A stretch of DNA of 63,839 bases from SHLQ01 sp964441145 (GTDB lineage Bacteria; Actinomycetota; Acidimicrobiia; Acidimicrobiales; SHLQ01). Every line of letters starts with the position of its first letter. Position 1 is the stretch's first letter. A program made the translations under genes and the position numbers. Location of the stretch: assembly GCA_964441145.1 (NCBI GenBank), contig CAYTUB010000003.1, positions 1 through 63,839 on the forward strand. Reading direction: 5' to 3'. The notes beneath the pieces were generated by a model, which saw only the letters and a program-made list of their open reading frames with translations, did not search any database and was not told the origin of the DNA. This document shows, piece by piece, positions 17,246-25,006 of the stretch.

Positions 17246-17307
17246 TATCTAAGTCCCAATGTTGTGTGTGCGGACATTGCGTGCATAAACCTGTGGCCTC
17301 CGTTGCG

Positions 17308-18282
17308 TTACGACGCCCGGTGGAGATTGACGATTTCGCCGTCGACCTCCGTCGGTATGTCGATGGTGGCCGCGGATGTCTTGCGGCGCCGGGCGATAAA
17401 GCCGCCGATGATGATCACCACGTTCACCGTGACGAAGGGCCATGCGAGTAGCTGGGTGCGTTCAATGGTGCGGCCAAAGATCGTGACTTCGGCATTGAAC
17501 CAACCCGTAGCGGAGCTCTGTAGGTCACCAACGCCGAGGTTGATCGTGTCGAGGAAGGGCCAGACACCGTCGCCGAGGGGCCATTCGTTGAGTACTTGGA
17601 GTTCCCAGATGCCGTAGCCAATCGAATAGGGACCAACAATGAGCAACAAGATCCCGGAGATGAAGTTGATCTTGGGCAAGATGCTGCGGAACTTGCCGAC
17701 CAAACTCGACTTACCAAGCGCCAGCAATAGCGTGAGCATCGTGGCCAACAGCCCCATACCGAGTCCGTAGCTGATGAGCGACCCGAGGCTCGACCCGAAG
17801 CCACCGCCACCAGGGCCAGCGTTGATGCTTCCCGAGTTGATTGCTGCAATGAACAAACCAAGGGTGCAGGTGAGCGACGCAGTGGCATACGACATGCCGA
17901 ATAGGAACATCGATGCGAACGAGCCGGATGAGCCGCCCTTTTGCATCTTTGGAAGCTTTAGCGTCAGTTGGTAGCCGCCCAACATGGCAATACCCAATGC
18001 AATCAGTCCGAATCCAAGGGCGATGTTGAAGTAGGGGAGGCGGGAGGCAACGGCGCCCTGTAGTCCGCCAAGGACGAGGCCGAAGAAGCCGAACACCAGG
18101 AGCATGCCGAGTGTCATCGCGAGGCCGACGCCTTGGGCTCGGTTGAGCGAGATCCACTTGCTCGTGGATTCGTCATTCTGGCCAAGGAAGACGCCGAGGT
18201 AGGCGGGCAGCAGACCAAAGCCGCACGGGTTAATCAGTGCAACCATGCCAACGCCAAAGGCGAACGCATTGAAGAAAGTCAT
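17308..18282 (-). CDS. ccdA: CcdA/DsbD-type transmembrane thiol-disulfide electron transporter
   Basis: A 324-residue polytopic membrane protein with about seven hydrophobic segments. The hallmark Cys motifs are 'NPCGFGLLPAYLGVFLG' (TM1, Cys near residue 20) and 'ATASLTCTLGLF' (TM4, Cys near residue 139). Together they form the redox pair that shuttles electrons from cytoplasmic thioredoxin across the membrane. It is longer than minimal CcdA, with an extracytoplasmic insertion near residues 235-275. It lies directly upstream of the Sec-containing thioredoxin lipoprotein (62-bp gap), its probable electron acceptor. Confidence 0.88.
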   Translation of the reverse strand: MTFFNAFAFGVGMVALINPCGFGLLPAYLGVFLGQNDESTSKWISLNRAQGVGLAMTLGMLLVFGFFGLVLGGLQGAVASRLPYFNIALGFGLIALGIAMLGGYQLTLKLPKMQKGGSSGSFASMFLFGMSYATASLTCTLGLFIAAINSGSINAGPGGGGFGSSLGSLISYGLGMGLLATMLTLLLALGKSSLVGKFRSILPKINFISGILLLIVGPYSIGYGIWELQVLNEWPLGDGVWPFLDTINLGVGDLQSSATGWFNAEVTIFGRTIERTQLLAWPFVTVNVVIIIGGFIARRRKTSAATIDIPTEVDGEIVNLHRAS

Positions 18283-18311
18283 GAGGGGGTCCTACAAAAA
18301 GAGGGGTTGGG

Positions 18312-18512
18312 TTACGCGTTGGTGATCTTGCGGGTGCCGGTCTTGAGAATGGCGTAAATGGGGCAGAAGCCTACGGCTCCAGTGATGGTCAAGATCGCTC
18401 CGACGACGATGGCGATGACGCCAAGAACGCCGCTAAGTGGGCCAAATCCCAGGATGAGAAGTACGACGCCGACTACGCCGCGTGCGATGCGATCTCCGTT
18501 TGATTCGTTCAT
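18312..18512 (-). CDS. DUF2892 (YgaP-type) small membrane protein
   Basis: 66 residues from ATG 18512, preceded by GGAG at 7 nt. It has an N-terminal 'NGDRIARGVVGVVLLILGF' and two membrane helices, ending in 'AVGFCPIYAILKTGT'. The 'GFCPIY' motif with its single Cys is typical of DUF2892, a domain often fused to or adjacent to rhodaneses (as in YgaP). It heads the five-gene redox operon; a rhodanese gene lies 0.7-1.2 kb away under a matching promoter signal. Confidence 0.85.
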   Translation of the reverse strand: MNESNGDRIARGVVGVVLLILGFGPLSGVLGVIAIVVGAILTITGAVGFCPIYAILKTGTRKITNA

Positions 18513-18567
18513 TGTGCAACTCCAAGATGTGATTGGGTGCGCCGGGTTGGCGCCTTCTACCCGACAT

Positions 18568-18594
18568 GACGCGGCTCTCTCGGGAACGGTCACA
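18568..18594 (-). promoter_or_regulatory. ECF-type promoter for the redox/selenoprotein operon
   Basis: On the minus strand TTGTGACC (-35-like, 18594-18588 for TGTGACC) is followed after exactly 16 nt by CGTC (18571-18568) within GCGTCAT. It fires towards the DUF2892-ccdA operon, whose first start codon is 56 nt away. The pattern resembles ECF promoters with a CGTC -10 element, such as the ECF41 consensus. Confidence 0.6.
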
Positions 18595-18617
18595 AGAAAT
18601 CTTGGAGCAGAGATTCT

Positions 18618-18644
18618 TGTGACCGTTTCTTCCAAGAATGCGTC
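18618..18644 (+). promoter_or_regulatory. ECF-type promoter for the ICMT-like methyltransferase gene
   Basis: TGTGACC (18618-18624), a 16-nt spacer and CGTC (18641-18644) on the plus strand form a mirror image of the operon promoter at 18568-18594. The start codon of the methyltransferase lies 75 nt downstream. Confidence 0.55.
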
Positions 18645-18718
18645 ATGTTTGGTGAGACCTAGCCCAGCGATGGAGCACCAGATCATGCGAACGCACTCAG
18701 CGACAGCGAGCCCGAGCA

Positions 18719-19183
18719 ATGAGTAGATCCGTTGCTGGTTGGATGTGGGTTGTTGGCCAAGGAGTCCTCCTCGGCGCCCTTATTCTGTGGCCGTCCGGTG
18801 ACGACTGGTCGAGGCCCGCGACCCTCTTGGGTATTGCCGGCGCGCTGTTCTTCTTCGGACTCGGATTGATCGCGATCTCCGCCCTCGGTCTCGGCTCGGC
18901 GCTCACGCCAACGCCGGTCCCGACCCGCAGCGGCCAGCTGACGACATCGGGCCTGTACAGATTGGTTCGACACCCGATCTACACCGGCGTGTTGCTCACC
19001 GTCACCGGCATCACCTTGCGATCAGGCAATTGGGTCCATGTCGCAATCGCTGTTGCCACCTACATCTACTTCGACCGCAAGGCAGCGTGGGAAGAACATC
19101 GCCTCCAAGAGAGGTACCCCGGCTACCGTTCGTACGCCGCCCGGACCGGGAAGTTCATCCCCGGGGTAGCGCAATGGCGCTAA
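18719..19183 (+). CDS. Isoprenylcysteine carboxyl methyltransferase-like membrane protein
   Basis: A 154-residue membrane protein with about four helices. The C-terminal SAM-binding signature of the ICMT/PEMT family is present: 'SGLYRLVRHPIYTGVLL', then 'YIYFDRKAAWEEHRLQERYPGYRSYAARTGKFIPG' (in parts: EEHRLQERYPGY, YAARTGKFIPG). These give the conserved RHPxY and E-E...Y. Bacterial members methylate unknown small molecules or lipids. It is divergent from the redox operon across the palindrome at 18564-18648 and probably co-regulated with it. Confidence 0.8.
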   Translation: MSRSVAGWMWVVGQGVLLGALILWPSGDDWSRPATLLGIAGALFFFGLGLIAISALGLGSALTPTPVPTRSGQLTTSGLYRLVRHPIYTGVLLTVTGITLRSGNWVHVAIAVATYIYFDRKAAWEEHRLQERYPGYRSYAARTGKFIPGVAQWR

Positions 19184-19200
19184 CTGCGCGTTGGCGCTGA

Positions 19201-19524
19201 CTAGCGGAATTTCGAGAAGAAGCCGCCGCTCTTGTTGGCCTTATCCCAGGCATGCATTCCACCCTTGAGGTTCACGACATCGGTAAACCCGGCATCGGTG
19301 AGCATGAGCGCTGCGTCGGTGCTTCGGCCGCCTCGCTGGCACATCACGACGACTCGACGTTCCTTGTCCAGCTCGTCGAATTGCTCAGGGAGGTCGCCGA
19401 GCGGAATGTTGATCGTGCCCGGCAAAGTTCCTCTGGCAACCTCAGTGGGCTCTCGAACGTCGATGAACTGCGTATCGTCAAGAACAACAGCCTGGTAGTC
19501 GGTAATCGGGTGGTCGCTGTGCAC
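19201..19524 (-). CDS. Single-domain rhodanese sulfurtransferase
   Basis: A 107-residue rhodanese. The active-site loop is 'VMCQRGGRSTDAAL' with the catalytic Cys; upstream is 'FIDVREPTEVARGTLPGTINIPL' (in parts: FIDVREP, LPGTINIPLGDL), and 'LKGGMHAW' closes the fold. It transfers sulfane sulfur (or possibly selenium) from thiosulfate-like donors to thiols. ECF-like promoter signals lie 100 nt upstream, shared with the neighbouring selenoprotein operon, which suggests joint regulation. Confidence 0.9.
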   Translation of the reverse strand: MHSDHPITDYQAVVLDDTQFIDVREPTEVARGTLPGTINIPLGDLPEQFDELDKERRVVVMCQRGGRSTDAALMLTDAGFTDVVNLKGGMHAWDKANKSGGFFSKFR

Positions 19525-19624
19525 GGTTTGCCTTTCCTATCGCCGTAGACGATTAGAGCATTGATCGCGGAGAAGGTCCACGCCGAGAGCCGAAGGTCTG
19601 CCCACACCGAGCCCTCCCCGGTAT

Positions 19625-19651
19625 GACGCGGTCGCGTGTGTATTGGTCACA
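19625..19651 (-). promoter_or_regulatory. ECF-type promoter for the rhodanese gene
   Basis: On the minus strand TTTGTGACC (TGTGACC at 19651-19645), a 16-nt spacer and CGTC (19628-19625, in GCGTCAT). Spacing and both elements match the two promoters at 18568-18644. It reads towards the rhodanese start at 19524. Confidence 0.6.
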
Positions 19652-19716
19652 AAAGAATTTCGGTCACGCGGTTCGTAGAATCGGCGAACACTCCAGAAGG
19701 GGATCAGGAGACAGCC

Positions 19717-20649
19717 ATGACGCCATCGAAAGTCGCAGTAGTTCCGCAATCTCGTCCCGAGATGTACGAGGTGATGGTCGACGCTGTTGAGGCTGGCGGG
19801 GGAACGGTTGTGCCGGTCGATGAAGCATCAGCGCTGATATGGGCCGACCCGGCCGCAGCGGGCGAATTCCCCGGAGTTGTTGCTTCGGCTCCGGATCTTG
19901 GCTGGGTGCAGTTGCCCTACGCCGGGATCGAGAACTTCGCTGATCAGCTCGACCCGGGCCTCACCTGGACGTGCGGCAAGGGGGTCTATGCAGAACCGGT
20001 CGCCGAGCATGTCATCGCGCTCGCGTTGGCGGGGTTGCGACACCTGCACACGGCGATTCCTGCTGCCACATGGCCAGCACAAGAGGGAAAGAACCTGCTG
20101 GGCGCGAACGTTGTAGTCGTCGGAGCCGGTGGCATCACCGAGTCACTTCTCCGTCTGCTCGAACCGTGGGGGACGCAGGTACGCGTCATCCGCCGCACCG
20201 ATGCGCCGATGCCCGGCGCTGCGAGAACCGTTGCCCAATCCGACGTTGCTGCTGTGCATGAGTTGTTGGCCGATGCCGATGTGGTCGTGCTCGCCGCGGC
20301 GTTCACTGCAGAAACCGCCAACATGGTCGACGCCGCCTTCTTGGAGGCCATGCACTCCGACGCTTGGCTGATCAACGTGGCCCGCGGCGGCCTGGTCGAT
20401 CACGACGCGTTGCTCGTCGCACTGCAATCGGGGAGCATCGGTGGCGCGGCCCTCGACGTCACCGCGCCCGAGCCGCTGCCCGACGGACACCCGTTGTGGG
20501 CTGAGCCTCGTTGCATCATCACGCCACACGTAGCGAACACGCCCGAGATGGGCCTGCCATTGATCGCCAACCGTGTCCGCCAAAACGTCGAGCGTTGGAT
20601 CGCCGGAGACGAGCTAATCGGCCTCGTCGACGTCGAAGCTGGCTACTAA
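19717..20649 (+). CDS. D-isomer-specific 2-hydroxyacid dehydrogenase
   Basis: 310 residues from ATG 19717, preceded by AGGAG about 7 nt away. The NAD-binding core has 'VVVVGAGGITESLL', then 'LINVARGGLVDHDAL' (with the catalytic Arg region), 'ALDVTAPEPLPDGHPLW' (catalytic Glu) and 'IITPHVANTPEM' (catalytic His). All catalytic residues are present. The family reduces 2-keto acids or oxidises D-2-hydroxyacids; the substrate is not evident. It stands alone, divergent from the rhodanese. Confidence 0.9.
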   Translation: MTPSKVAVVPQSRPEMYEVMVDAVEAGGGTVVPVDEASALIWADPAAAGEFPGVVASAPDLGWVQLPYAGIENFADQLDPGLTWTCGKGVYAEPVAEHVIALALAGLRHLHTAIPAATWPAQEGKNLLGANVVVVGAGGITESLLRLLEPWGTQVRVIRRTDAPMPGAARTVAQSDVAAVHELLADADVVVLAAAFTAETANMVDAAFLEAMHSDAWLINVARGGLVDHDALLVALQSGSIGGAALDVTAPEPLPDGHPLWAEPRCIITPHVANTPEMGLPLIANRVRQNVERWIAGDELIGLVDVEAGY

Positions 20650-20668
20650 CGGTCCCAACTGCGAGATC

Positions 20669-20708
20669 TGTCCCCAAAAAGTACCTATACCGTATGTTTT
20701 GGGGGACA
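20669..20708. repeat. 40-bp inverted repeat with TGTCCCC/GGGGGACA ends
   Basis: TGTCCCCAAAA at the left pairs with TTTTGGGGGACA at the right around a centre containing CCTATACCGTAT. It lies between a dehydrogenase stop and a glycosyltransferase start on the same strand. Similar elements are at 30284-30337 and, cut by the window edge, at 1-31. Function unknown: operator, promoter or repeat family. Confidence 0.6.
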
Positions 20709-20727
20709 AATAACTAGCGTTAGACCT

Positions 20728-21945
20728 ATGGGCGACTACCACCAGTTCGGGCCGATCTCTACGCTGCACAAGCTGTCGGCACGGCCGGTGGAAAGTCTCG
20801 AAGCCGACCTGGTCAACTGGTCCAAGGACCGGCCGATGTCGCTAGTCATCCCGGCGCTGTACTCCGAGCTCGAGGGTCCAGCGCTGTCGAACATCGTCGA
20901 TGAGCTGACGAAGGTCCCGTATCTCGAGGAGATCATCGTCGGGATCGATCGTGCCGACGAGGACCAGTTCAACCACGCCAAAGAGTTCTTCTCTCGGCTG
21001 CCGCAACGCACACGCCTGTTGTGGAACGACGGTCCTCGCATGCTTGAACTCGACGCCGAGTTCGACGCGCTCGGCATTGCGCCCAACCAACCTGGCAAGG
21101 GCCGCAATGTTTGGTACTGCATGGGCTACTACCTGGCGTCAGGGCGAGGAACGTCGGTCGCGTTGCACGACGCCGATGTGCTCACCTACCAGCGCGACAT
21201 GCTGGCTCGACTGTTCTACCCGGTTGCACACCCGACGTTTGGCTATGCGTTTGCCAAGGGCTATTACTTTCGCTCCGATGGCGAGAAGCTCAACGGTCGG
21301 GTATCGCGCCTGATGGTGGCGCCGCTGCTTCATGCGCTTCGGATCACGCTCGATCACAGCGACGAATACCTCGAGTTCCTCGAGAGCTTCCGGTATCCGC
21401 TCGCCGGCGAATTCGCGATGCACCAAAACGTGGTGCGCAACATGCGGTTCCCCAGTGACTGGGGGCTCGAGATCGGCGTGCTCTCCGAGCTGTACCGTCG
21501 CTACACCCCGCAGCGAATCTGCCAAGTCGATATTGCTGGTGCGTACGACCACAAGCACCAAAGTGTGTCCGAAGACGACAAGAACAACGGCCTACACAAG
21601 ATGTCGATCGATATCGCCAAGGCGCTCTTTCGAAAGCTTGCCGTCGACGGCGAGATCCTCACGCCTGAAACCTTCCGCACGATAAAGGCCAGCTACTACC
21701 GTACGGCCCTCGATCACGTCGATCGCTATCACAACGACTCGGTCATCAATGGCTTCACTAGTCACCGTCACGCCGAAGAGACGATGGTCGAGCTGTTCGC
21801 TCAGGCGATTATGGACGCGGGCGAATCGTTCTTGAACAATCCAATGGAGACACCGTTCATCGCATCGTGGGCACGCGTGATGAGCGCGATGCCAGACGTC
21901 TTCGACCGGATCACCAAAGCCGTCGAGGCCGACAACGCGGTGTAG
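20728..21945 (+). CDS. GpgS-like family 81 glycosyltransferase
   Basis: A 405-residue soluble GT-A glycosyltransferase. 'MSLVIPALYSELEGPAL' begins the nucleotide-binding fold. 'PGKGRNVWYCMGYYLASG' and the DxD-type 'ALHDADVLTYQRDML' are characteristic of glucosyl-3-phosphoglycerate synthases and their relatives. Further conserved blocks are 'YAFAKGYYFR' and 'YPLAGEFAMH'. GpgS enzymes join NDP-glucose to 3-phosphoglycerate to make compatible solutes or methylglucose polysaccharide primers. No phosphatase partner is adjacent, so the acceptor remains inferred. Confidence 0.75.
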   Translation: MGDYHQFGPISTLHKLSARPVESLEADLVNWSKDRPMSLVIPALYSELEGPALSNIVDELTKVPYLEEIIVGIDRADEDQFNHAKEFFSRLPQRTRLLWNDGPRMLELDAEFDALGIAPNQPGKGRNVWYCMGYYLASGRGTSVALHDADVLTYQRDMLARLFYPVAHPTFGYAFAKGYYFRSDGEKLNGRVSRLMVAPLLHALRITLDHSDEYLEFLESFRYPLAGEFAMHQNVVRNMRFPSDWGLEIGVLSELYRRYTPQRICQVDIAGAYDHKHQSVSEDDKNNGLHKMSIDIAKALFRKLAVDGEILTPETFRTIKASYYRTALDHVDRYHNDSVINGFTSHRHAEETMVELFAQAIMDAGESFLNNPMETPFIASWARVMSAMPDVFDRITKAVEADNAV

Positions 21946-21957
21946 TCGAGTGAGGGC

Positions 21958-22500
21958 TTATTCGGCGAACGCGCTCAGGATGTCTTTGAACTGAGACCGG
22001 AGGTCCGGGTCGGTGATCTCACCGGCGTCGGGGTCAAAATTGTCGCCAAAGGTCCCGATACCGACGCTGCCGACGAGCTCGGCACCGAAGAACGGGGCAC
22101 CGGAGGTAGCGGATCCGAGGACACCGGCACCTGCGCGAGGCCCGGGGGTGGCGGCAAACATTGCCACTTTCTTCCCTTGGTAGACGTTTGTATCGATGCG
22201 AGAGGCCCAGTCGTAGATGTTCTTCCATGCTGACGTATAGGAGCCGTTGTATTCGGCGAAGGAAACCATCACCGCATCGGCGGAGCCGATCTTGTCAAAG
22301 AATTGCTGGGCCAATTCGTGTATGCCGTTCTCCTGTTCACGATCGACGCTGAAGATCGGCATTTCGTAGTCGTTGAGATCGAGCATCTCGACGGTCGCAT
22401 CGGCGACTAGGCCGCCCTCGATCAGTTTCGTCGCGTAGCCGAGGAGTTGGCGGTTGAGGCTGTTTCGGCTGTTGCTGGCAGGTATGGCAAGAATTTTCAT
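21958..22500 (-). CDS. NADPH-dependent FMN reductase family protein
   Basis: 180 residues from ATG 22500, preceded by AAAGGA; the longer open frame to 22587 is unlikely to be used. The flavodoxin-like fold shows 'ILAIPASNSRNSLNRQL' (phosphate loop), 'VSFAEYNGSYTSAWKNIYDW' (flavin contact: PEYN-equivalent AEYNGS), 'KKVAMFAATPGPRAGAG'. The family reduces FMN or quinones with NADPH. It converges on the glycosyltransferase gene, leaving 12 bp between stops. Confidence 0.88.
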   Translation of the reverse strand: MKILAIPASNSRNSLNRQLLGYATKLIEGGLVADATVEMLDLNDYEMPIFSVDREQENGIHELAQQFFDKIGSADAVMVSFAEYNGSYTSAWKNIYDWASRIDTNVYQGKKVAMFAATPGPRAGAGVLGSATSGAPFFGAELVGSVGIGTFGDNFDPDAGEITDPDLRSQFKDILSAFAE

Positions 22501-22573
22501 GAGTTGTCCTTTCAGCTGGACATTATGCCGCTCTATCGGTCGGCGTCGAGTAATCCCGGGTGTTTTAGGTGGC

Positions 22574-22723
22574 ATAGAGGCCAACAAGATTCAGGTCGCC
22601 GGTTCGATTGACGTCACGTTCGCAGACTTCAACATCGACCCGCCGTTCACGCCCACCATCTACGTGCGTGACGGAGCCATCGTCGAGTTCAGCCTCTTCT
22701 TCGAAATGAGCAGCCTGACCTAA
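22574..22723 (+). pseudogene. 3' remnant of a YceI-family gene
   Basis: Fifty codons ending in TAA-type stop at 22723 encode 'GSIDVTFADFNIDPPFTPTI' and 'VEFSLFFEM', the C-terminal strands of a YceI lipocalin-like domain. The intact gene at 46532-47326 encodes 'GSIDVIFDDFDIDPPFTPTI' and 'VIEFSLFFEQ'. Nothing upstream of 22574 continues the domain, so the first two-thirds of the gene is lost. It sits at the edge of the restriction-modification cassette. Confidence 0.75.
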
Positions 22724-23017
22724 GTCGGCAACCGGTCAATGGAAGCTGCGACCGGCTACTCCAGACGAAACGCCACCCAAACGGCGAGACGCCGAATGAT
22801 CCAGGCCGCGGCCAAAGTCACATCACAAGGTCAGACACGAATGAAATAGGGGCTGAGTGGCGGTGTAGAGGCCGTCGTCGGGCGTGACCAGACTTCATTG
22901 TCACACCCCATCCCTATGTTGTTGTTCAGATGTTCGTAGCATGTTCCGAGCGGTCGGAGACTGTTACGACACCAGGGGTCTACCCCTCAGTCAGTGCTAC
23001 TCCGAAAGGCTCCATCC
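22724..23017. other. Non-coding stretch before the methyltransferase gene
   Basis: About 290 bp with no convincing ORF or RNA gene. It contains a short inverted pair near 22969 (CAGGGGTCTACCCCT-like) and the ribosome-binding AAAGG ahead of GTG 23018. I see no clear promoter. Confidence 0.4.
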
Positions 23018-24667
23018 GTGGAACCCACCGTTACCTCAATCGACACTCCGACCGCCTCCGAAGAGGGGGCGGCAGACCAAGCCCCCCGTTCATCGCAGCG
23101 CAAGGGCGCAACGGCCACGCAGGCCTTTGGCGCCGGTCGGCGCGAAAGCCACGATGCGAGCGAGTTCTACGCTCGATTCAACCCGCCTGTCATCTCCGAT
23201 GACGAGACGGTTAACCCGCTACCAGATCCCGCCTCTGTTGGGCTGAGCGACTGGTACGTCAACGGCGATGCCCGCAACATGACACTCGTGCCCGACAACT
23301 CGGTCGCACTCGTCGTCACCTCACCGCCGTACTTCGTTGGCAAGGAATACGAACAAGCCGTCGTGGGCGACCGTGACCGCGCGCAAGCAATCCCCGAGTC
23401 ATACCTCGATTTCCTCCAGATGCTGCGCGACATCTTTGCCGAATGCTGGCGAGTGCTCGAACCGGGGGGACGCATTGCCGTCAACGTGGCCAACCTTGGC
23501 CGCAAGCCGTACCGCAGCTTGTCTGCCGACGTCATCAACATCTTGCAGGATGACCTCGGCATGTTGTTGCGCGGCGAGATCATCTGGCACAAGGCCGAAG
23601 GTGCCAGCGGCTCCCTTGCCTGGGGCTCGTACCGCTCTGCCACCAACCCGGTCCTTCGAGACATCACCGAGCGGGTCATCATTGCGAGCAAGGGCCGCTT
23701 CGATCGAGCCGTCAAGCCCGCAAAGCGTGAAACCGCAGGTCTGCCACATCGCAGCAGCGTCAGCGCCGACGAATTTATGGAAGCGACCCTCGACGTCTGG
23801 CGCATCGACCCCGAGTCGGCCCGCCGCGTCGGCCATCCCGCTCCGTTCCCCGTCGAGCTTCCACGCCGACTCATCGATCTTTACACCTTCGAGGGCGACG
23901 TCGTGCTCGACCCATTCCTCGGATCGGGTTCCACCGTCGTCGCCGCAGCCCGCACCGGTCGTGTGGGTGTCGGCTTTGACCTCGACCCCGACTATCTCGA
24001 ACTGACCCGTGAACGGGTCGCAGCAGAAGAGGCCCGTACCAGACACCGGGCCGTCGAATCAGCAGGAGATGAACCATTGCCACTACTACAGGTCCCCGAG
24101 AACATCGACGAGCGCGTCGAACACTTCCAGGCCCGCGCCACCAAAGAGGGCAAGAAGGCCCAAGACCTCGCGAAAGAGGTGCTCAGCGAGGCAGGCTTTG
24201 AGATCATCGCCGAGAAGGTCAAGGTCAAAGGCGCCGGGTTGCAGTACAACTTTGAGATCGCCGACGAGGCGGGCGAATATCGCTACTACGTCGATATGTC
24301 CGGTGCCTTCACAAGCAGCCGCCCCGGCCTCATGCGAACCGACACGCTCTGGAAGATGCTTGGTCGGGCCAACGTCCTCAAGACCACCCACCCCGACACT
24401 CGGTTGCTCGTGCTCACCTCGCACTTGCCTCGCAAGAGTTCCGAAGGCGATCGTGCAATGCGCGCCGTTGGCCCGTGGGCGATCTTCGATGCCATCGAGA
24501 TCTTCGATGATCCCGGCGACGGGCTCTTCGCAGACGACGCCGACGTCAGCAATGCTGCTGGTGTTGAACGCCTTCGCCGCTATGCGCGACTGGGCGCAGC
24601 CGAACCCCTCCCCGGATTCTGGACGGCTGACGACATTGCGGATCGGTTCCATAGCCGGGGCGCATGA
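23018..24667 (+). CDS. Site-specific DNA methyltransferase (N4-cytosine/N6-adenine type) with C-terminal extra domain
   Basis: 549 residues from GTG 23018, preceded by AAAGG; a GTG at 22994 would add eight residues. Motif IV is 'VVTSPPYFVGKEYE' and motif I 'LDPFLGSGSTVVAAARTGRVGVGFD' (in parts: LDPFLGSGSTVVAA, VGVGFDLDPDY). The order catalytic-then-SAM motif is the beta class. TSPPY favours N4-cytosine but N6-adenine is possible. Residues 360-549 form a separate domain with 'AKEVLSEAGFEI', 'YYVDMSGAF' and 'RLLVLTSHLPRKSSEGD', which resembles a restriction-endonuclease-like fold or recognition domain. It is translationally coupled (ATGA) to a small gene and followed by a possible nuclease. Confidence 0.85.
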   Translation: MEPTVTSIDTPTASEEGAADQAPRSSQRKGATATQAFGAGRRESHDASEFYARFNPPVISDDETVNPLPDPASVGLSDWYVNGDARNMTLVPDNSVALVVTSPPYFVGKEYEQAVVGDRDRAQAIPESYLDFLQMLRDIFAECWRVLEPGGRIAVNVANLGRKPYRSLSADVINILQDDLGMLLRGEIIWHKAEGASGSLAWGSYRSATNPVLRDITERVIIASKGRFDRAVKPAKRETAGLPHRSSVSADEFMEATLDVWRIDPESARRVGHPAPFPVELPRRLIDLYTFEGDVVLDPFLGSGSTVVAAARTGRVGVGFDLDPDYLELTRERVAAEEARTRHRAVESAGDEPLPLLQVPENIDERVEHFQARATKEGKKAQDLAKEVLSEAGFEIIAEKVKVKGAGLQYNFEIADEAGEYRYYVDMSGAFTSSRPGLMRTDTLWKMLGRANVLKTTHPDTRLLVLTSHLPRKSSEGDRAMRAVGPWAIFDAIEIFDDPGDGLFADDADVSNAAGVERLRRYARLGAAEPLPGFWTADDIADRFHSRGA

Positions 24668-25002
24668 CCTCGGTTGCCTACGCGGTCGTCCGCGACGATC
24701 CGCCAACGGTGTACGCCGCAGAATCGATCGACGTCCTCCAACGTCTTTTGGCCCTAGAGGTCGTTGCTCGGTCGGTTCCCGCCGAGCTCGATAGCGCAGC
24801 CAAACAACGCATGCGCAAGGCACTGCTCGACGAGCGTTGGGCCGACGCGGTCGTCGAATGGATCGACACCACCGGTGTGGCCATCGATGTCTACACGCAT
24901 CTGCACATTTACTCAGATGCGGATCTGCCAAATGACCTCATTGGTGCGCAGCTACAGTTCGCGCCGCTCTATCGAGACTCCGATTCAGGTCAGGGCGGGT
25001 AA
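24664..25002 (+). CDS. Small unknown protein coupled to the DNA methyltransferase
   Basis: 112 residues. The start ATG overlaps the methyltransferase stop (ATGA), so it belongs to that operon. It is rich in Ala, Leu and Asp, probably alpha-helical in residues 20-75 ('AAKQRMRKALLDERWADAVV'), and has no cysteine, HTH or membrane segment. It is not recognisable; it may be an accessory of the modification or restriction function. Confidence 0.7.
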   Translation: MTSVAYAVVRDDPPTVYAAESIDVLQRLLALEVVARSVPAELDSAAKQRMRKALLDERWADAVVEWIDTTGVAIDVYTHLHIYSDADLPNDLIGAQLQFAPLYRDSDSGQGG

Positions 25003-25006
25003 TTGA

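Larger units (their letters stand above)
18564..18648. repeat. 85-bp interrupted palindrome in a divergent promoter region
   Basis: The outer arms ACATGACGC (18564-18572) and GCGTCATGT (18640-18648) are perfect inverted repeats. The inner arms 18585-18601 and 18612-18627 pair over about 15 bp (AACGGTCACAAGAA with TTCTTGTGACCGTT), around a 10-nt centre. The 11-nt stretches between outer and inner arms are not complementary but are equal in length. The symmetry arises because two copies of one promoter-like signal face away from each other. Confidence 0.8.
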
